This document shows positions 6,565 to 7,367 of a DNA stretch of 7,367 nucleotides, one piece after another. Origin of the DNA: Thermomicrobiaceae bacterium. Lineage in GTDB: Bacteria; Chloroflexota; Chloroflexia; Thermomicrobiales; Thermomicrobiaceae. The stretch covers positions 1 to 7,367 of the forward strand of contig SKTL01000087.1 of NCBI GenBank assembly GCA_007122555.1, written 5' to 3'. Numbering within the stretch: the first letter of the stretch is position 1; every line of letters begins with the position of its first letter. The translations under genes were made by a program, and so were the position numbers. The notes under the pieces were generated by a model. The model saw only the letters and a list, made by a program, of their open reading frames with translations, did not search any database and had not been told where the DNA came from.

Positions 6565-7005
6565 ATGACATTGCCGGAAACGCCGGAGTCCTATATCGCC
6601 GGTCTTGCGCCGGGTCGTCAGGAGCTGGTTGCGTCGATTCGCGAGACGGTGAACGCAAATCTCGATTCCGGTTTTCAGGAACTGGTCGATTTCGGGATGA
6701 TCGCCTGGTGCGTTCCCCTTGAACGCTATCCTGACACCTATAATGGTCATCCGTTGATGTATGCCGCGCTCGCCGCTCAGAAACGGTACGTTTCGCTCTA
6801 CCTGATGGGGATCTACGCGGATCCGGTCGCATCGCAGCAGTTTCAGGACGAATACGTGAAAACCGGCCGCAAACCGAATATGGGCAAGAGTTGCGTCCGA
6901 TTTCGTAAACTCGAAGACGTGCCGCTGGATTTGATCGGACGGGCGATCGCCAGTCATACGGTCGAGTCATACCTGGAGGTGACTCAGCGGACGACACGGC
7001 GCTGA
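6565..7005 (+). CDS. DUF1801 domain protein (YdhG-like fold), function unknown
   Basis: This is a soluble 146-residue protein with no signal peptide or membrane helix. The N-terminal ESYIAGLAPGRQE (8-20), then FGMIAWCVPLERYP (43-56), PLMYAALAAQKRYVSLYLMGIY (63-84) and a C-terminal MGKSCVRFRKLEDVPLDLIG (106-125) match a DUF1801 subgroup in which the YGM(I/P) turn, the AxxKxxxxLY strand and the GKSCVRFKKLEDVPLD stretch are conserved. Members are small alpha/beta proteins of the YdhG/Fra-like fold, and no reaction is established for this subgroup. The start at ATG 6565 was chosen over TTG 6529 because of the AGGAG six bases before it. It is divergent from rnj and 63 bp upstream of the AlaX-type gene on the same strand, so the two may share a transcript, though no functional link is known. 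Confidence 0.85.
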   Translation: MTLPETPESYIAGLAPGRQELVASIRETVNANLDSGFQELVDFGMIAWCVPLERYPDTYNGHPLMYAALAAQKRYVSLYLMGIYADPVASQQFQDEYVKTGRKPNMGKSCVRFRKLEDVPLDLIGRAIASHTVESYLEVTQRTTRR

Positions 7006-7068
7006 CACCCGTTCAAGACATGCAACGGGCGCCGGTGATATCGATCGCGCGAACCGGGAAGGAAAGCG

Positions 7069-7367
7069 ATGACTGTTCTACTCTATCTCGACGATCCAGA
7101 ATTGCGCTCGTTCGACGCGCGCGTCGAGTCGACCGTCGAGGGCGCGGGAGTCGTTCTGGACCGGACCGCCTTCTACCCCGGCGGCGGCGGGCAACCAGCG
7201 GATACTGGATTGCTCAGGAATAGTGACTGCGAGTATCGTGTCAACGGGATGAAGCGTATTGATGGAGCGATCGTCCATCTGCTCGATGCGGAGAACGGAC
7301 TGCCCGGCGCCGGCGCGGCTGTTCACGGCGAGATTGACTGGGATACACGCTACAAGCTCATGCGCAC
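7069..7367 (+). CDS. AlaX-type alanyl-tRNA editing protein, N-terminal part (runs off the window)
   Basis: Ninety-nine complete codons are present from ATG 7069, and the frame is open at the right edge. AAGGA at 7059-7063, five bases upstream, supports the start. The signature FYPGGGGQPADTG (35-47) is the conserved glycine-rich motif of the AlaRS/ThrRS editing-domain superfamily, and W91-D92-x-R-Y95-K-L-M-R99 is the stretch just before the HxxxH zinc motif, which would lie just outside. The protein begins only about 35 residues before this motif, with no room for a catalytic alanyl-tRNA synthetase domain, so it is the free-standing editing protein AlaX, which in the family deacylates tRNA-Ala wrongly charged with serine or glycine. 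The absence of the rest of the gene prevents assigning a size class (AlaX-S, -M or -L). Confidence 0.88.
   Translation, partial: MTVLLYLDDPELRSFDARVESTVEGAGVVLDRTAFYPGGGGQPADTGLLRNSDCEYRVNGMKRIDGAIVHLLDAENGLPGAGAAVHGEIDWDTRYKLMR

Noticed and set aside
6472..6997. Two long minus-strand frames (about 160 codons each) opposite the DUF1801 gene
   Set aside because: The plus-strand frame matches a known family and has a well-placed ribosome-binding site; the opposite frames show no family features.
7008..7029. CCCGTT / AACGGG inverted repeat after the DUF1801 stop as a terminator
   Set aside because: The stem is only 6 bp with a 10-base loop and no following U-tract, so it could arise by chance and would not be an intrinsic terminator.
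1..7367. CRISPR array, tRNA, rRNA, insertion sequence, toxin-antitoxin or phage genes
   Set aside because: Reading both strands by eye showed no regularly spaced repeats, no cloverleaf-like GGTTCRA arm in an intergenic gap, and no transposase or phage-like protein; the short gaps leave little room for them.

Overview
The window is a 7.4 kb stretch of moderately GC-rich bacterial chromosome holding seven protein-coding genes. Two of them run off the ends. I see no rRNA, tRNA, CRISPR array, insertion sequence or phage gene. The families are mostly housekeeping (a YchF-type P-loop NTPase, ribonuclease J, an AlaX-type tRNA editing protein), plus a YfhO-family polytopic membrane protein, a YdjM-like membrane hydrolase, a small four-helix membrane protein and a DUF1801 protein. 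Frequent non-ATG starts, the GxPxSGKTT-type YchF P-loop and a full-length RNase J suggest a Gram-positive-like or Chloroflexota-like lineage (perhaps Thermomicrobia). This placement is inferred from recalled family features, not from any search.

Left part (1-3261), minus strand: ychF-like gene (3261 to 2155), then after 33 bp a GTG-started YfhO-family gene (2121 to beyond base 1). The latter is open for 707 codons to the window edge. It has no ATG start, so an ATG-only scan would leave about 2.1 kb apparently empty. The short gap suggests the two are cotranscribed.

Middle part (3262-4583): a 211-bp divergent intergenic region carries a candidate promoter and a cluster of CGACT half-sites. 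It is followed by the plus-strand YdjM-like hydrolase (3473-4063) and, after 110 bp with a candidate extended -10 promoter, by a 114-residue four-helix membrane protein (4174-4518). A GC-rich hairpin at 4522-4550 sits between this gene and the convergent rnj gene and probably ends transcription from both sides.

Right part (4584-7367): rnj on the minus strand (6248 to 4584) has a strong Shine-Dalgarno and a roughly 300-bp upstream region with an AT-rich candidate promoter and a compound inverted repeat. Divergent from it lie a DUF1801 gene (6565-7005) and, 63 bp later, the first 99 codons of an AlaX-type alanyl-tRNA editing protein (7069 to the edge).

These genes do not form one obvious pathway. 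The themes are translation and RNA quality (YchF, RNase J, AlaX) and envelope proteins (YfhO, YdjM-like, four-helix protein). I found no convincing new defence, mobile or secretion system. The items most worth a second look are the variant motifs in YchF and RNase J, the repeat cluster before the YdjM-like gene, the rnj leader, and the histidine-bearing small membrane protein.
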